64,000 bases of DNA from Amanita rubescens (GCA_015039365.1 WION01000060.1:1-64000); one strand, 5' to 3'; positions 21,964 through 33,999 are shown, counted from the first letter of the stretch. Program-made: numbers and translations. The notes: generated from the sequence alone by a model not told the origin.

Positions 21964-22690
21964 GCTTCCATTGGCGTGATGGCCGGTACATGCATATTTC
22001 CATCACACTCGCCAGGAGGATGAATCCTAACAATTTGAATTCAGGATTGGATTCACGAAACACTTCAAGTGTGAACTATAAGAACAGTTTCAATGATGCG
22101 CTATGCTGAATTATGATTCAAGCAGGCTCTAACCTGATTGTTGGGCGGTAACGATTTGATTTGTCGGGCCACGCGTTCCGAGTCCACGGTCCTCGGAATT
22201 GCATGACGACACTTTGACCTCTAAGTATACCAATGTGCATTGAACAGCGGTTTCATCCTCGTATTGACCGCTAGGTGGATGGTTCTACGAGCTCCTACTG
22301 TACCCTGCGGGATAAAGTCGATGCATTACTTACGTCAAACGGCACGACAGGTGGCATTAACGATTTTAGCTTTTATTTAAATAAACCGAACATGTCTTGG
22401 TTGAATTGCTTAACGGAAAGGTGATGTTTCATCAATACCGTAAATGCCGCAAATCATATGACCATTTTTGAGTTGAGGTGTGCGCGAAGGGCACGCACTG
22501 GCGTTCCCCCATTAGATGCTTGTATTATACCTCATCCAGCTTAGTCAATTTCCTCCTCCTGTGTCGTTTTTGGGTTTTGCCTTCGCCTGGTCTCCGTCGG
22601 CGGGAATATCGCGAAGGAGCAGGGAGAGGCTTATAGTCCGGGATAGATATGTTGAACAATTCTAATGAGATACTAGTACTTTGTAGCGTC
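21964..22690 (+). repeat. ~750 bp dispersed repeat, copy B
   Basis: Second copy in the same orientation, shorter because of several internal deletions. Its left boundary coincides with that of copy A although a transposon lies there in A and not here. Both copies end in TACTTTGTAGCG, a 12-mer also found in the KDZ terminal repeats. Confidence 0.8.
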
Positions 22691-23638
22691 GGTCCGCAGC
22701 GGAGCAACAACCGCTGGAAGCGAATTCGAGCGGCTAGCTAGAAGGCGTGCTCCGTCCGAACATCTTCAGGCGATTGCGAAACCCCTTGGACTCTTTGGCA
22801 GTCTGCAACCGTTGTGTTTGATTGTCCGGGTCCTTTGAATCAGACGATAACGCCGTCGCTAGGTCGTTATCGTCCATACGTCATCTTGCCCGAGGCTAAC
22901 AGTACTTTTTCGTGGCGCGGTACGCAGTGTCGTCGACGTAATTCCAAGCTTCTTCGATCGAGAATTTGGGTGGAAAGTCATTGTACGCCAGCTTGAGCAG
23001 TAACCGGACGATATGGGCGGGAGAAAAGCCATATCGGATCTTCCGATACTTGCAACGTGTTCATGTTCAGGTTCACCTTCATCATGTTCCTGCACCGTAA
23101 CGTAACTTGAGCAAAAAAAAAAAGACAGCAATGAAAAAAAGCACTACTCACCAAACCTCTCGATTTTCCTAACGTCCGATTGAATCCAACTGTGTCAAGA
23201 AAGGAATCTTGTGTCAGTCACAGCTGTTCTTGAGGAAGCGGCAACGAGCTGAGATGGGACTCGATGAAGAAGACGGGACTTCTGGAACCACCAAATGCGA
23301 CTGAGCGGAAACAGATCGAGACGGCGGAACACTTTTGGCTGCATGGAAGAGCCGGAAGCGCAAGCTCATGCATTAGCAGGAGCTTGAAGCCAAGGTGGGG
23401 AAGCTGACGAAGTGACGTGGCAGACAAAGAATCACAAAATGACAAATGTGACCGCCGATGTATTTCAAGTATTACTATGCGATACCATACCTGAAAGTAA
23501 AACGGAACCCACCCTTACTCAGGTCGGCATATAATGACTCAAAGTTTACACTTGTATTTGGCAGGGACTCCGGCAGGGAAACAATCTGACTGATGTATAG
23601 AAGGTAATTTCTGAACCTGACCATAACGAGCTTCACAA
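22691..23638. other. Unresolved region with possible minus-strand fragment
   Basis: At about 22915-23040 the minus strand reads FSPAHIVRLLLKLAYNDFP and FSIEEAWNYVDDTAYRAT, a protein-like stretch without a start and soon interrupted. I do not recognise the family. The rest shows no gene; an A-run lies at 23111-23124. Confidence 0.3.
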
Positions 23639-26511
23639 TCACTCGGGAGCCCAACGGGACCAATGACCGTCGTCGTCCGCAGCTCCTGGGTTCTGAGACC
23701 TCCGAAGGTTTTTCGTTACATTTGTTGCTGTCTTATAAATCTCTTTCCAACCGTACGACGCTTGCAGGAGGCCGTCCCAAACGTCAGCCCGTGCGCCAAT
23801 CGGTTTTAGAAAGTCAGATGAAAGACCCGCACACCAAATGTCATAAATAACAGCACCATAAGTTGGCGATAGGGCATGCCTGGTCACATGAAGACTTGGA
23901 GTTTTGGCAGCGAGAGCGAAAAATATTCTGATGACGGGAACGGGGGCATCCCCCTCTTTCAGAATCCCAACGTCATAAGGATCCATGGATTCAAAGAGTT
24001 TTGGTTTGGGGATATGGGTGTAGCGAGGGTCGTTCTTAAACTGGTAAAGGACGAGTCCAATGTTATCGAGGGTCAACCTCGTGCCGAATTTCAGAAAGAC
24101 GTTGACTGCATCAATCGAGTTATGACTATTGGCGCACAGCACGCCAGCGCCTCGGGTCATTAGAAGCAAAAGGTGTTTCTTATCGATGGATTTGAAGTCG
24201 TGGTGTTTGATGAAATGGTTGAAATACATCATTGCATCAGGGAAATCGCGTTGCAGGCCCTTCAATCCTGAGGCTGAGGGGGACTCGCTGAACAGATATC
24301 CGTACACGAAGGACGCGAAGCTGAAGAATCGACGTTTTGGGCGTCCATTGCTAGCGGGAGGGCCGACAGCCTGATCACGAGCCAGAGTCAGCAACAACAA
24401 TGCAAGAAACTCACCGTGATCGCCTTTATGTACGGCGAATCCCTCCATTACAGATTTGAAAGATTTCAATGGATCAAATGATTCCCGCGCCATGATGAAA
24501 TAGGCGGCTTCGGAGAGAAGTGGCTCGGAGGATGATACCGTCACCATACTACTCTCGAAGGTAGGGTTGATCTTAAGGCAGACTCGCATATGTCCTTCCA
24601 CCTGCTTCCTCTCTGCGCTTTGAGAGATGTAGCTCGTCGAATTGAATTGGATAGGCAAGCGTTGAGATAGGCAAGCAAGCATCTGGTGTAGAGTGAGATC
24701 TGATGTATTGACGTCTGCGTTAAGGAGCTTTCCGACAGCAAACATCACGATCTCATTTTTAATGCTGCCATCCCCAACATCGTAACGTGACCCGAATCTT
24801 AAGACGCATCCGCATCAGCATGATTAACGTTACGACAATGAGAAGTGCGATTATACTTACAAGGGACGGCCCATGTGAACAATATGCGAATCAGTGGTAA
24901 CGCACTCCAAATCCCATTTGCCGTCCAGGGCTACTTGCCTCGCTATGGTGTCAAAACCGAGGTCCGTGAATGGTTGGATCAAGGTCAGTTCACCGATGAT
25001 GATTCTTCTCGAAGTATCTTCATCCGGCGATATGAACTGCGATATCTTGCCCGTCGTAGACAGAAACAGAGCGAATAATGGGAAGTAATACAAAGAACGA
25101 AACACGTGTCTCAGAACACTGAAGTTTGACCATGTAGCGTAGCCAGTTTCTTCTCGATCGGTCAAAGTATGGGCCTCATCGAAAGCTAGAATGACGAGAG
25201 GATAGTCGCCCTCTGTTTTCATTGCCTGTTTCCTATCCTTCAAGGATTTAACAAGCTGTTGGCAGGAGACAGCAGGGGAAAAGATATAATTTTGGGTGTT
25301 CTTTGGCGATTTGTACCCGCTTTCTGGGTGAGGAACCTGGTTGGACACTTTTAGTCGACGGATATATCCCAGGTAAAGAAGACATACATATCCTATCTCA
25401 AGTCTTTCTTCCGCAATTAGAACCACCTTTTGATAAAATCCTCTCCTAAACTCGTTATGCTCGTTCATTGTTTGGCCCGCCGTCATACGAATTCTGAATT
25501 CAGAAGCCACCTTCTCAATTCCCCACTTCGAATCGAACTCATTTTCCAGTATATAGTGAGTATACTGAAACAAAGCGTCGATAAAACAGCAAGCTCGGCG
25601 ATACGATACCGCCTCTGTGCTTTTCGTGGTCAAAAAATCTCGAACCTGGTGATCGGCAGGAGGGTAACCTGGAAAGATGCGGTGCATGTATTAGTCACTG
25701 TGAAACTAACGATGACGCAAGAAGAAAAAATACCATTAGATCGTTCATCCCTGAGGTTAATCGGTATGGAAAAGTGTTTTTTCCCAAGTTCATCAACTGT
25801 TCTTGACTTGCCCATACCGGATGATTGAACAACAGAACAAAAGTGCGCATAAACATTGTTCCTGGTGGGATTATAGTGGTCTTCGATGTGTGTCCATAAG
25901 GCTTCCGCCGCTTCGCCATCGTATGGGCGTTCCCAAGAGTCCTTGGTGGCTAAGCAGCTTAGTCAGTAATGAACGGGAGGAGATTTTTTTTCAATAGGAG
26001 CACCTTTTGCCTGTTGAAGAGATAGCTCATGCTTGGGGGTTATGTTCGGAATCTTGGGTTTGAGTTCCGCTGTGGTCGCGATTAAATACGATCGGATTAT
26101 CTGATAATCCGAAATGTACGTACGACGCGCAAGCAGGTCAATCCACTCGTTCCTTTTAACACCATCCTTCCACTCTTTCAACTCGCCTTCCTCTAAACCC
26201 CTCACAATCTTATCACAGTCGTCAAGGGACGGCTTCGGGATAACGCTGTCTTTCATGTCTGTGGACGCCAATTCCTGCAGGAGGCGCTTGAAGACGGCCG
26301 GGAGAATATCCTCCCACACGGAGTCGTTGGCCTCGGCGCCATCGACGAGCTTTTGCCACCTCATCCCGTGCATTTTCATGTTGGAGTTGAGCGTAGTCAG
26401 TTGCCCATCCGGCAGAGAAAATTTGGCGCGTTTATCGGCGGAAGAGGAAGCGGGAGTAAATTCAGCCGGGCGTTTTGAAGGAAACTTGGGGGTGGTCGGG
26501 TCGACATCCAT
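23639..26511 (-). CDS. P-loop NTPase of a fungal-expanded family (Crinkler/RHS-like)
   Basis: Four exons: 26511-26004, 25949-25734, 25668-24861 and 24797-23639 with introns of 54, 65 and 63 nt; phases agree and give 896 aa. After a Pro/Ser-rich N-terminus and a helical domain comes a Walker A-like SSGMGKSRTVDEL (about 212-222), then GYPPADHQVRDFL, a Walker B VILAFDEAHTL (about 405), FLSTTGKISQF (sensor-like), PFTDLGFD, GRPL, CLSQRLPIQFNS, HMRVCLKI, SSEPLLSEAAYF and a C-terminal half with GDHGEFLALLLLTLARD and an ASYGWKEIY end. The order matches a family abundant in Agaricomycetes, which I relate to Crinkler-RHS-type NTPases; biochemical role unknown. It starts 100 bp from the divergent HNH gene. 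Confidence 0.8.
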
Positions 26512-26611
26512 TGAGGTCTCATCTGTGTATTAGGTCAGCAACGGAGACTACACTGGAACCAGCACAGCCACAGCCCTAATTCAGCTCAGATGAAATCGCC
26601 GTGAGTTCGCA

Positions 26612-27437
26612 ATGGCCACAAGCGTTAACATTCAGCTCTGGATCCATTTCGGTGATGAGTATCAGCATGCGCTCTCCATCCCCGTTCACGAGTGTCACCG
26701 ATTCTCATTGCATCCTCTCACCTGGTTACGTTTTCTGGGATACGCCATATACGGCAAGGAAGGTTACATCTCCCATGAACGCGATGGCGAACAGGTCGCG
26801 GATTATCGTCCTGACGGCGTGGCTATATCGGCTGGTAATTATTACTACATATCGCAAGGCGAGTCATTTCAAGCGAATCGGGACCTGTCATTCATCTTTA
26901 ATGATAGACAACGACTTTCGTTTGCTTGATCCGAAGGTGATGGACGACAGAACCTCCTACGCGTCGGAAGTCACTAGCCGCCGGGCGAACTTCAAACAGT
27001 ATGTGGTCAATCGTGATAGGTGTTGCGTGGTGACTGGTACAGCACAGTTTGAGGCGTGTCATATAATTCCGCACGCAAATGGAGACCAGGTGCGTTCCGG
27101 CCCTTTGTACCGTTCACGTCGCTCATTCCAGACGAAGTACATAAAGGACCTCGTCGCCTACAGGGAAGAAGTCGTTGATCCACGCTTAGAGAGCATCAAC
27201 GATACACGGAATGGAATCCTGCTTAACCGAATGCTGCACCCCCCGTTCGGAACCTCCCAGGTTTTTACAGGTCATCTACTCGACGCAGTTATCTTCAATG
27301 TGATTGAGTTGATTTGCTAGACTCCCAACTTTGCGATGAACGTCGACGATGTGCCCCTCGTCATGCAACACCGCACGATTGTCGACCATCTTCAATTCGC
27401 TGTGCATCCGAGTCCATCAGTCGCCCTTAGGCGTTGA
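26612..27437 (+). CDS. HNH-type nuclease, short C-terminus
   Basis: Three exons, 26612-26858, 26908-27260 and 27321-27437, give 238 aa. The first intron uses a GC donor (AAG|GCGAGT) and is needed to join YYYISQ to DNDFRLLDPK. The core is RDRCCVVTG, then CHIIPHANGD (first His), SINDTRNGILL (Asn) and LHPPFG (last His), the fungal HNH arrangement expected to coordinate a metal and cut DNA. The third exon reads TPNFAMNVDDVPLV and ends early at TGA; relatives have about 100 more residues, so this copy is probably truncated. The stop lies at the left border of a block (from 27431) that recurs at 30585, i.e. at the junction with the GTPase array. An N-terminal domain of ~90 residues (LWIHFGDEYQHALSIPV) is shared with the second HNH locus at 43-44 kb. 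Confidence 0.7.
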
Positions 27438-27973
27438 TTCAAATGACGATTGGTGGATAGAAGCGGCAGAAATTTGAAATCGTATGGGAATAGATGTAAG
27501 TGCATGCGGAAATTGCTTCTTCAAAGCGCTGAACATTGAATCCGGAGTCACCGTATGCTCGTGTTCCTTAACTTCTTTTGTAATTTGCGGGCTTCTGCGG
27601 CGCCACATGAACTGATCTTGTTGCAGCTGTCGACAGCAAGGTGTGATACACGTGTGTGACAAATTGAACTACGCCGTTAGTATCGATAAGGTAATAGGCC
27701 TCGCATAAACAGAAGTAGCTTGTCCGAGGAGGAGAAGGGACAACTGAAGCCCAAACAAACCCGGGCAGTGTTTTGACACCATCGATGATTCCAAGCCCGC
27801 AGCGCTCACCGGCATGAACGTTCCGCTAGACGCCAACCCTCTGAAAGATCCCATCGATACACGTGTATGATGCACTATAAATCCACAACGGATGCGCGTT
27901 TTTGCTTCAGTTTGACTCACTCCCCATCGTCAATTATTACCTGTACCTCAAAGACGACATTTGATATTATACG
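27438..27973. other. Upstream region of GTPase copy 1
   Basis: Contains a block (TTCAAATGACGATTGGTGG at 27437) that recurs at 30592, and a ~150 bp block ending in the TATA box that recurs upstream of copy 2 (31360-31500). It appears to belong to the tandem duplication unit. No gene seen. Confidence 0.5.
27876..27882 (+). promoter_or_regulatory. TATA box of GTPase copy 1
   Basis: TATAAAT followed by a conserved CGGATGCG-TTTGCTTCAG block, as in copies 2 and 3; ~92 bp upstream of the start codon. Confidence 0.65.
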
Positions 27974-29955
27974 ATGCCCCCTCAGGCTGAGCAAGATGTG
28001 ATGATCGGGTAAGCTTGACTCACCTTTTCGCAGTACTACTGACCGAGTTCGCATCCTTCAGAATCATGGGTCCAACTGGGACTGGAAAGTCGTCGGTGAG
28101 CATTTGAATTTTCGCGCATTCAATACATTCGTGATTCTTACCGCCGATGTTACATGATAGTTCATTCGGCTAATCACGGGCAACAAAGACGTTGAGATTG
28201 GACATAGTGTTCAGTCTATGACATCCGAGATTGGGCGCTATAACTGTTTCACGGAGAGCCGCCGCTGCGTGACGTTCGTTGACACCCCGGGATTTGATGA
28301 TTCCCGTGAAGGGGTGACAGATACCGACATCCTGCGAAAAATTGCCTCTTTCCTTGATGCTGAGTGCGTAATCTAGTTTCTCTGCTCGCAGCAGTCCCTG
28401 ATGTAATTCGCGTAGATACAAAGATGGCAGGAAACTCAGCGGGGTCGTCTATCTACACCGGATCACTGATCCCAGGATGGGGGGCATCTCAAATCGTAAC
28501 TTGAAGATGTTCAAAAAGCTCTGCGGTGAAGATGCCCTCAAGAATGTCATCGTCGTGACTACCCGGTGGGACGACGTTCCGCCAAAAGATAGAGAGGCGA
28601 TGGCGAAGCGAGAAGAAGAGTTGATGAAGACCAAGGGAAAGTTCTTCGAGCCACTCATCGCCGCTGGCGGTCAGTATCTTCGTCACGATAATACTATCGG
28701 ATCCGCTCGCAGGATCATGGAGAAGTTTTTGGATAAGGACCCGATCGCTCTCCAAATCCAGGTCGAGATGAAGAACGGAAAGAAGGTCGAAGAGACTGAG
28801 GCCGGCACAGAACTCACGGCGGAAATGAACAAACTCATTGAGAAGCACACAAAAGAGATGAATGAGTTGCGAAAGGAAATGTCGGATGCGATTGCGGAGA
28901 AGGACGAGCAGTTGAGGAAAGAGTTGGAGGTTGAGCGAGCTAGGTTGAAAGGCGAGATGGAGAAATGGGAGTCGGAGAAGAAACGACTGGCGGGTGACCT
29001 CGATTCGGTTAAACAAGCTGCCGACGTCGCAAAGAAGGACGCGGAACGAAAAATGGGTGAGCAGCGTGAGGAATTCGATCGCAAGGTACGGGAGTCGGAA
29101 GCGAAGGCGGGGAAGGAGCGAAAGGAGCTTAAGGCGGCGATGGACAAGATGGTGAAGGAGAAGGAGGACGCTAACCGCAGGCTCAAGGACCTAGAAAGCA
29201 CCAAGGATACGGCGGACCAGAATAATAAAAAGCTGCAGGCACAGATCCAGGCACAAATTGATCAGGCGAGACGCGAGAGAGAAGAGGCTGATCGCAAGCA
29301 ACAGCAACTGCTCCTGTCTACGCGTGCTCGGGTAAGCCGGTCCCTTGCCCTGCATGATCACACTGACTTGGTACGAGCATTAGGTCTGCAGTTGGGCGTC
29401 CTTCCGCGGCTACGATACATTCCGTAGTTCTTCCTTCAACGAGTACCCTATCGAATGCGGGGTTAAGGATAGCCTCTCCCGTTTCATAACACGGCTCAAG
29501 AACACACGCTGTAGCAATGGGTGGATCGCGGAAGGATATCATCACTTGGATTACCATGAGCATGAAGTACTTATTGGGGACGTGAAGGGCTTAATCTGGG
29601 TCTCGTTTCGTGGGTCCTTCAATGTTAATTCCATTTCTTACGCCCCCGTCCCTTTTGGGAACAAACAAGTCGATTCCACGGATTCTTTTGTCGCGCGTTT
29701 CTACCATGCAGGCGGTACCCATCCTGCCTCGGTATCGAAGGGTTGCAAAGGTATGTGCAGTGCCAACTTGGAGCAATCTACTCGAGTTGATCCAGTGGAC
29801 CCGTGTTTCTAGCCTCGGGGAATGTAGCCATCGGTAATGCCGAAATTGTAACAGCTGAGGTATGTATGACATCAAAGACGCTAAAGCGTAAGGCGATATC
29901 GCTAATTCCATGATATTGACAGAGCTACGACGTTCTCTGTTACAGATACGCGTAG
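27974..29955 (+). CDS. G-domain GTPase, coiled coil, C-terminal DM9-like domain (copy 1)
   Basis: Seven exons: 27974-28008, 28062-28095, 28161-28363, 28416-29331, 29384-29750, 29813-29859, 29923-29955; all phases fit, 544 aa. The G domain has G1 GPTGTGKSS split across short exons, G3 DTPGFDD, and VVTTRWDDV in the G4 position, as in fungal AIG1-like proteins; LHRITDPRMGG and FKKLCGEDAL are family blocks. A long charged coiled coil (about 220-390) follows. Unlike the other copies, splicing continues into NGWIAEGYHHLDYHE, LIGDVKGLIWVSF, APVPFGNKQVDS, FVARFYHAGGTHPASVSK and EIVTAESYDVLCYRYA. This order (G-x-D, YVAR-like, PGKV-like, YEVL) resembles DM9/DUF3421 repeats, known as carbohydrate-binding in some animals. 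If the intron at 29332 is not removed, the protein would end at 29427. Confidence 0.75.
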
Positions 29956-30019
29956 TTACGGCCGTTTTTGGTGGATAAGAGTCCTTTCTTCCGCTCCTTC
30001 TCTTATCTACTCCTGTCAT

Positions 30020-30475
30020 TCTAGTATGATTGTATATATCGGAACGAGGTCAACGCGAAAGATGGCAGGAGGAGAGTTGGCGATCTGGAGTTCACAAGCG
30101 ACTTTTTCGCACCAGCAATCGAAGAGGGCGCTCGTTTGATGCACTATACCGGTGGGACGACTGTACACGCGATCATCAGATCAATGTTAAAGAACCATCC
30201 TGAAGCACTCGCTATCCAAGAAGAGCTCGTTGACAAGAATATAAATGTTGATCAAACAAGCGCTGGAAAGGGAGTAGAGATATTGAACGGTATGAGAGGC
30301 AGGAGGATGAAACACGGAAGTATTCTGAAAAGGCAAGAAGGGATGGGGATGAGGTGACGAGGTCCGAGTTATTAAGAGAAGTGAAGAGGATTCGAGCGGA
30401 AACATCCGAACTGGATAAGGAGAGAAAGGGACAAGTGGCAGAGTACAAGCGTCACCAACAAGGATGGTGGTGAAG
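30020..30475 (+). pseudogene. 3' relic of a diverged GTPase paralog
   Basis: The frame reads FTSDFFAPAIEEGARLMHY, then NHPEALAIQEELVDKN and QTSAGKGVEIL, the region after the G domain in this GTPase family. It shifts frame into ETRKYSEKARRDGDEV and ends QQGWW-stop. The P-loop and G3 part are missing upstream, so this is a truncated, frameshifted copy. It is clearly more diverged than copies 1-4. Confidence 0.6.
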
Positions 30476-31471
30476 CACTGTAGGACGATCTGGGGGTAGT
30501 CGGTCAGATGAGGTTATTCGTGAAATAATGTACTAAGCGTTACTAAATATACTAAATATTAAGTCTGCTTGATTCCGTCCGCTTATCGATTGGTTCAAAT
30601 GGCGATTGGCGGGTAAAGCTGAAATCGTAGGTGTGGCCCACGGGGTACTGAACTTTCCTCATTAGGCTAGCAACTGGGCAATGGGCATTCACGGGGGATT
30701 ACATTTTGCCATCGTCACAACAAAACGTGTAGTGTGCAAGCGATCAGGGATTTAACCACTACCTCAAATCGCAAGTGGTAGGTGGGAGATAGTTGATCTC
30801 ACGCTTCCGCTACAACGATCTTCTCCCTGGCACAGCCTGGACGTTAGGAGGTGGCGCGATGCGCCGCACCAAAAATAAGAAAATACCCAGCTAGCCACGA
30901 GACTGTCATGGGCGCGAAGGCATCTTCAATTCATATGCTCAAATTAACGGATCCACCTCCACCCTTCCAATGACACGGTCACAACTCAGAATATGAACAT
31001 CATTTCGAGAAGGTCGATTCTATATATACCGACTCTCATTGCATTGAGCGTGGAAGGTCGGAATTTGAGTAGAGATAAGATGATCAGATGGGAATGAGGA
31101 ACTTTAATGTCGCCTCTTCAGCATGAGCGGTTTTCGGCGAGTTCGGACCATGTACCAAAAAATCTGGCGCTGCGTGAATTGATACACAAACGAAATTACG
31201 CGCGCCTGCCGTGTTAGTATCAACGAGGCAATGCAAGTAATTGGCCGCGCATAATACGGTGTACGGAAGTGCCCAAGAAGGAAAAGGGGAAAGTATGAGG
31301 TGTGAAAACGAAACAGAAGCTTTCATCGCGGTGATAAAAAGTAGAGGAGAGGAGAGGAGCAGGGACAACTGAAGCAAAAACAAACTCGGGCGGTTATTAG
31401 ACGCTCTCGATGATTCTGCGCCAGCGGACCTATCTAGGAAAGATCGCATCGATACACGTGCATGAGTTCGC
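30476..31471. other. Intergenic, part of the GTPase duplication unit
   Basis: From about 30585 the sequence recalls 27431 onward, and 31360-31500 recalls 27735-27900. No coding frame recognised. Confidence 0.4.
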
Positions 31472-31478
31472 TATAAAT
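31472..31478 (+). promoter_or_regulatory. TATA box of GTPase copy 2
   Basis: TATAAAT with the same downstream GGATGCG-GTTTGCTTCAGT and TCGTCAATCATTACC blocks as copy 1. Confidence 0.65.
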
Positions 31479-31559
31479 CCGCAATGGATGCGGGTGTTTG
31501 CTTCAGTGAAACTCACTATCGTCAATCATTACCTGTACCGCAAAGGCGACGTTTGACAT

Positions 31560-33449
31560 ATGATGGCCACTCGTGATTCAAAGCGACCTCCAGATGTGAC
31601 GATCGGGTAAGCTCCGGGAACTGACTTCGCGGTACTACTGACCGAACTCGCACCTTCAGAATTACGGGTCCTACCGGGGCTGGAAAATCGTCGGTGAGCG
31701 CTCGAGATTTATACATGCATTCAACGCGTTGATTCTATGCTAAATGATAGTTCATTCGGCTAATCACGGGCGACAAAAACGTTGAGATTGGACATGGTGT
31801 TCAGTCTATGACATCCGAGATCGGGCGCTATAACTGGTTCACAGAGGGAGGCCGCTGCGTAACGTTAGTCGACACCCCGGGATTTGATGATTCCCGCGAA
31901 GAGATAACGGACACCGACATCCTGCAAAGAATTGCCTCTTTCCTGGATGTTGAGTGCGTAATATAATTTCTCGACCTACAGCCGTCCCAGATATAACTCA
32001 CGTAGATTCAAACGTGGCAAGAAACTCAGCGGTATCATCTATCTGCACCGCATCACTGATCCCAGAATGGGAGGCACCTCGAATCGCAACTTGAAGATGT
32101 TCCAAAAGCTCTGCGGTGAAATGGCCCTGAAGAATGTCACCGTTGTGACTACCCGGTGGGATGATGTTCAGGACAAAGACAGAGAGGCGACGGAAAGGCG
32201 GGAAGAAGAGTTGATGAAGACCAAGGGAATGTTCTTCGAGCCAATCATCGCTGCTGGCGGTCGATTTCTTCGTCACGACAACACTATCAAATCCGCTCGC
32301 AAGATCATGGATCAGCTTGTGGACAACGAACCGATGACTCTCCAAATCCAGATCGAGATGAGGGACGGAAAGAAGGTCGAGGAGACTGCGGCCGGCATTG
32401 AACTCAGAGCGGAAATGAACAGGCTCATTGAGAGGCACACGAATGAGATGAAGGACTTGATAGAGGAGATGAAGGAGGCGACTGCGGAGAAAGACGAGGA
32501 GTTGAGGAAGGAGCTGGAGGCGGAGCAAGCTAGGATGCGAAAAGATATGGAGAAATGGGAGGCGGAGAAGAAGCAATTGGAGGGTGACCTCGATTCAGTT
32601 ACACAAGCTGCCGTAGTCGCACAGGAGGAGGCGGAACGACAAACGGGTCGACAACGTGACGAATACCTTCGTAAGGTACGGGGGACGGAGGAGAAGCAAA
32701 AGGGACCGGCGGACCGGCGGATGTCGAGGGATGGGGACGACACCGGCCGCAGGCTAGAGAAGCCAGAATACTCCAAGGGTACGGTGGACTGGAACAATCA
32801 AGCCCTGGAGGAAGAACGGCAACGCAATGAATACCTTCGTAAGGTACGAGAGGCGGATGAGAAGGCGGAGAGGGAGCGGAAGGAGCGGAAAGAGGCGATG
32901 GACCGGGCGTCGAGGGGGAAAGACCACACCAGCCACAGGCTAGAATACCCCAAGAATATGATGGGGGGGAACAATCGAGCCCTGGAGGTGGAACGACAAA
33001 TCCGTCGACAGACTGACGAATCCCTTTGCAGGGTACGGGAGGCGGAAGAGAAGGCAGCGAGGGAACGAAAGGAGGCGATGGACCGGGCGTCGAGACAAAA
33101 TGACAACACCAGCCACAGATTCGAGAAGCCAGAATCCTCCAAGAATACAGTGGACGGGAGCAATCGAGCCATAGATCGGCATTGTGACGAATACTGTTGG
33201 AGACGGGAGGCGGAAGAGAAGGCGGAGAGAGAGAAAAAGGAGGAGGCGAACCGGGTGTCGAGGGAGAAGGAGGACGCCAGCCGCAGGCTCAGGGACCTGG
33301 AAAACACTAAGAATACGTTGGACCGGGACAATCGAGCATTTCAGGCACAGATACAGGCACAGATCGATGAAGCGAGACGAGAGAAAGAAAAAGTCGAGCG
33401 CAAGCATCGGCGACTGCTCCGGAACATCCCACGTTCCTGGTTCCGGTAG
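31560..33449 (+). CDS. G-domain GTPase with expanded coiled coil (copy 2)
   Basis: Exons 31560-31606, 31660-31693, 31751-31953 and 32006-33449 give 575 aa. Exon 2 (34 nt) and exon 3 (203 nt) have exactly the lengths found in the other copies. G1 is GPTGAGKSS, G3 LVDTPGFDD, followed by VTTRWDDV. The C-terminal coiled coil is built of about four repeated modules of 60-75 residues (EYLRKVREADEKAERER, EAMDRASR, then a TSHRLE-like segment and NNRALEVERQ). A start at ATGATG is chosen because it aligns with the start of copies 1 and 3. It probably binds GTP and self-assembles; cellular role unknown. Confidence 0.8.
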
Positions 33450-33543
33450 ACCACAAGTTACATTGACACTGAGATGACACAATTGATTGCTTGCGGCATT
33501 TCTAGCTACAACTAGTTACAATCGATTAGTACGAAGCATTTAT

Positions 33544-33973
33544 TCATTCAAGTTTTGAATGAAGCGTGCTCCCGCTTGTAGTGACAACTGCAACAGCAGC
33601 GATACTTGTGATCATCTAAGAGAAGTGTACAGTTAGTACATGCAATACATGTAGGACAATATTGCACGATACATACCACAAGGACACCCAACCCTAACGT
33701 TCTCCTCCCATTGAATATAACAGCATGGATGGGATCGTCTGGACGAAACCGGTTGATGAGTCCCGAGCCGAAAAGAAGTGATAAGAGATTCTTCTTCTTC
33801 AGCGACTCATTGGATGTGCTCACTCTTTCTTTCGTGCTAACGACCTTGCATTTAGCTGTAGCATCTGATTTCAATGAGTCTCCCTGCCTGGAACGACTGG
33901 AGACTGGAAGCGACATCGACAGCTCGACATTTCGATGACTTATCAACGACTTGTGAACCCCGAAAGCCTTCAC
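33544..33973 (-). CDS. Small predicted single-span membrane protein (2 exons)
   Basis: Exon 33973-33677 and exon 33615-33544 join in phase 0 across a 61 nt GTATGT-TTAG intron, giving 122 aa. Splicing creates one hydrophobic helix (LGLGVLVMITSIAAVAVVTT) near the C-terminus; without splicing the frame ends in a Cys-rich run. The N-terminal 85 residues are basic and polar (HKSLISHRNVELSMSL). No family recognised. The good intron and the helix across the junction favour a real gene, but it may be a lineage orphan or remnant. Confidence 0.42.
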
Positions 33974-33999
33974 TGACCTTTCTCGGCGCAGTTTTCAAG

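Noticed and set aside
17930..22690. Copies A and B as long terminal repeats of a retrotransposon
   Set aside because: No TG...CA borders, primer site or polyprotein between them.
28489..29204. Antisense frames over GTPase coiled coils (also at 32 and 38 kb)
   Set aside because: Leu/Ser-rich complements of Glu/Lys-rich coiled coils, repeated because the genes are paralogous.
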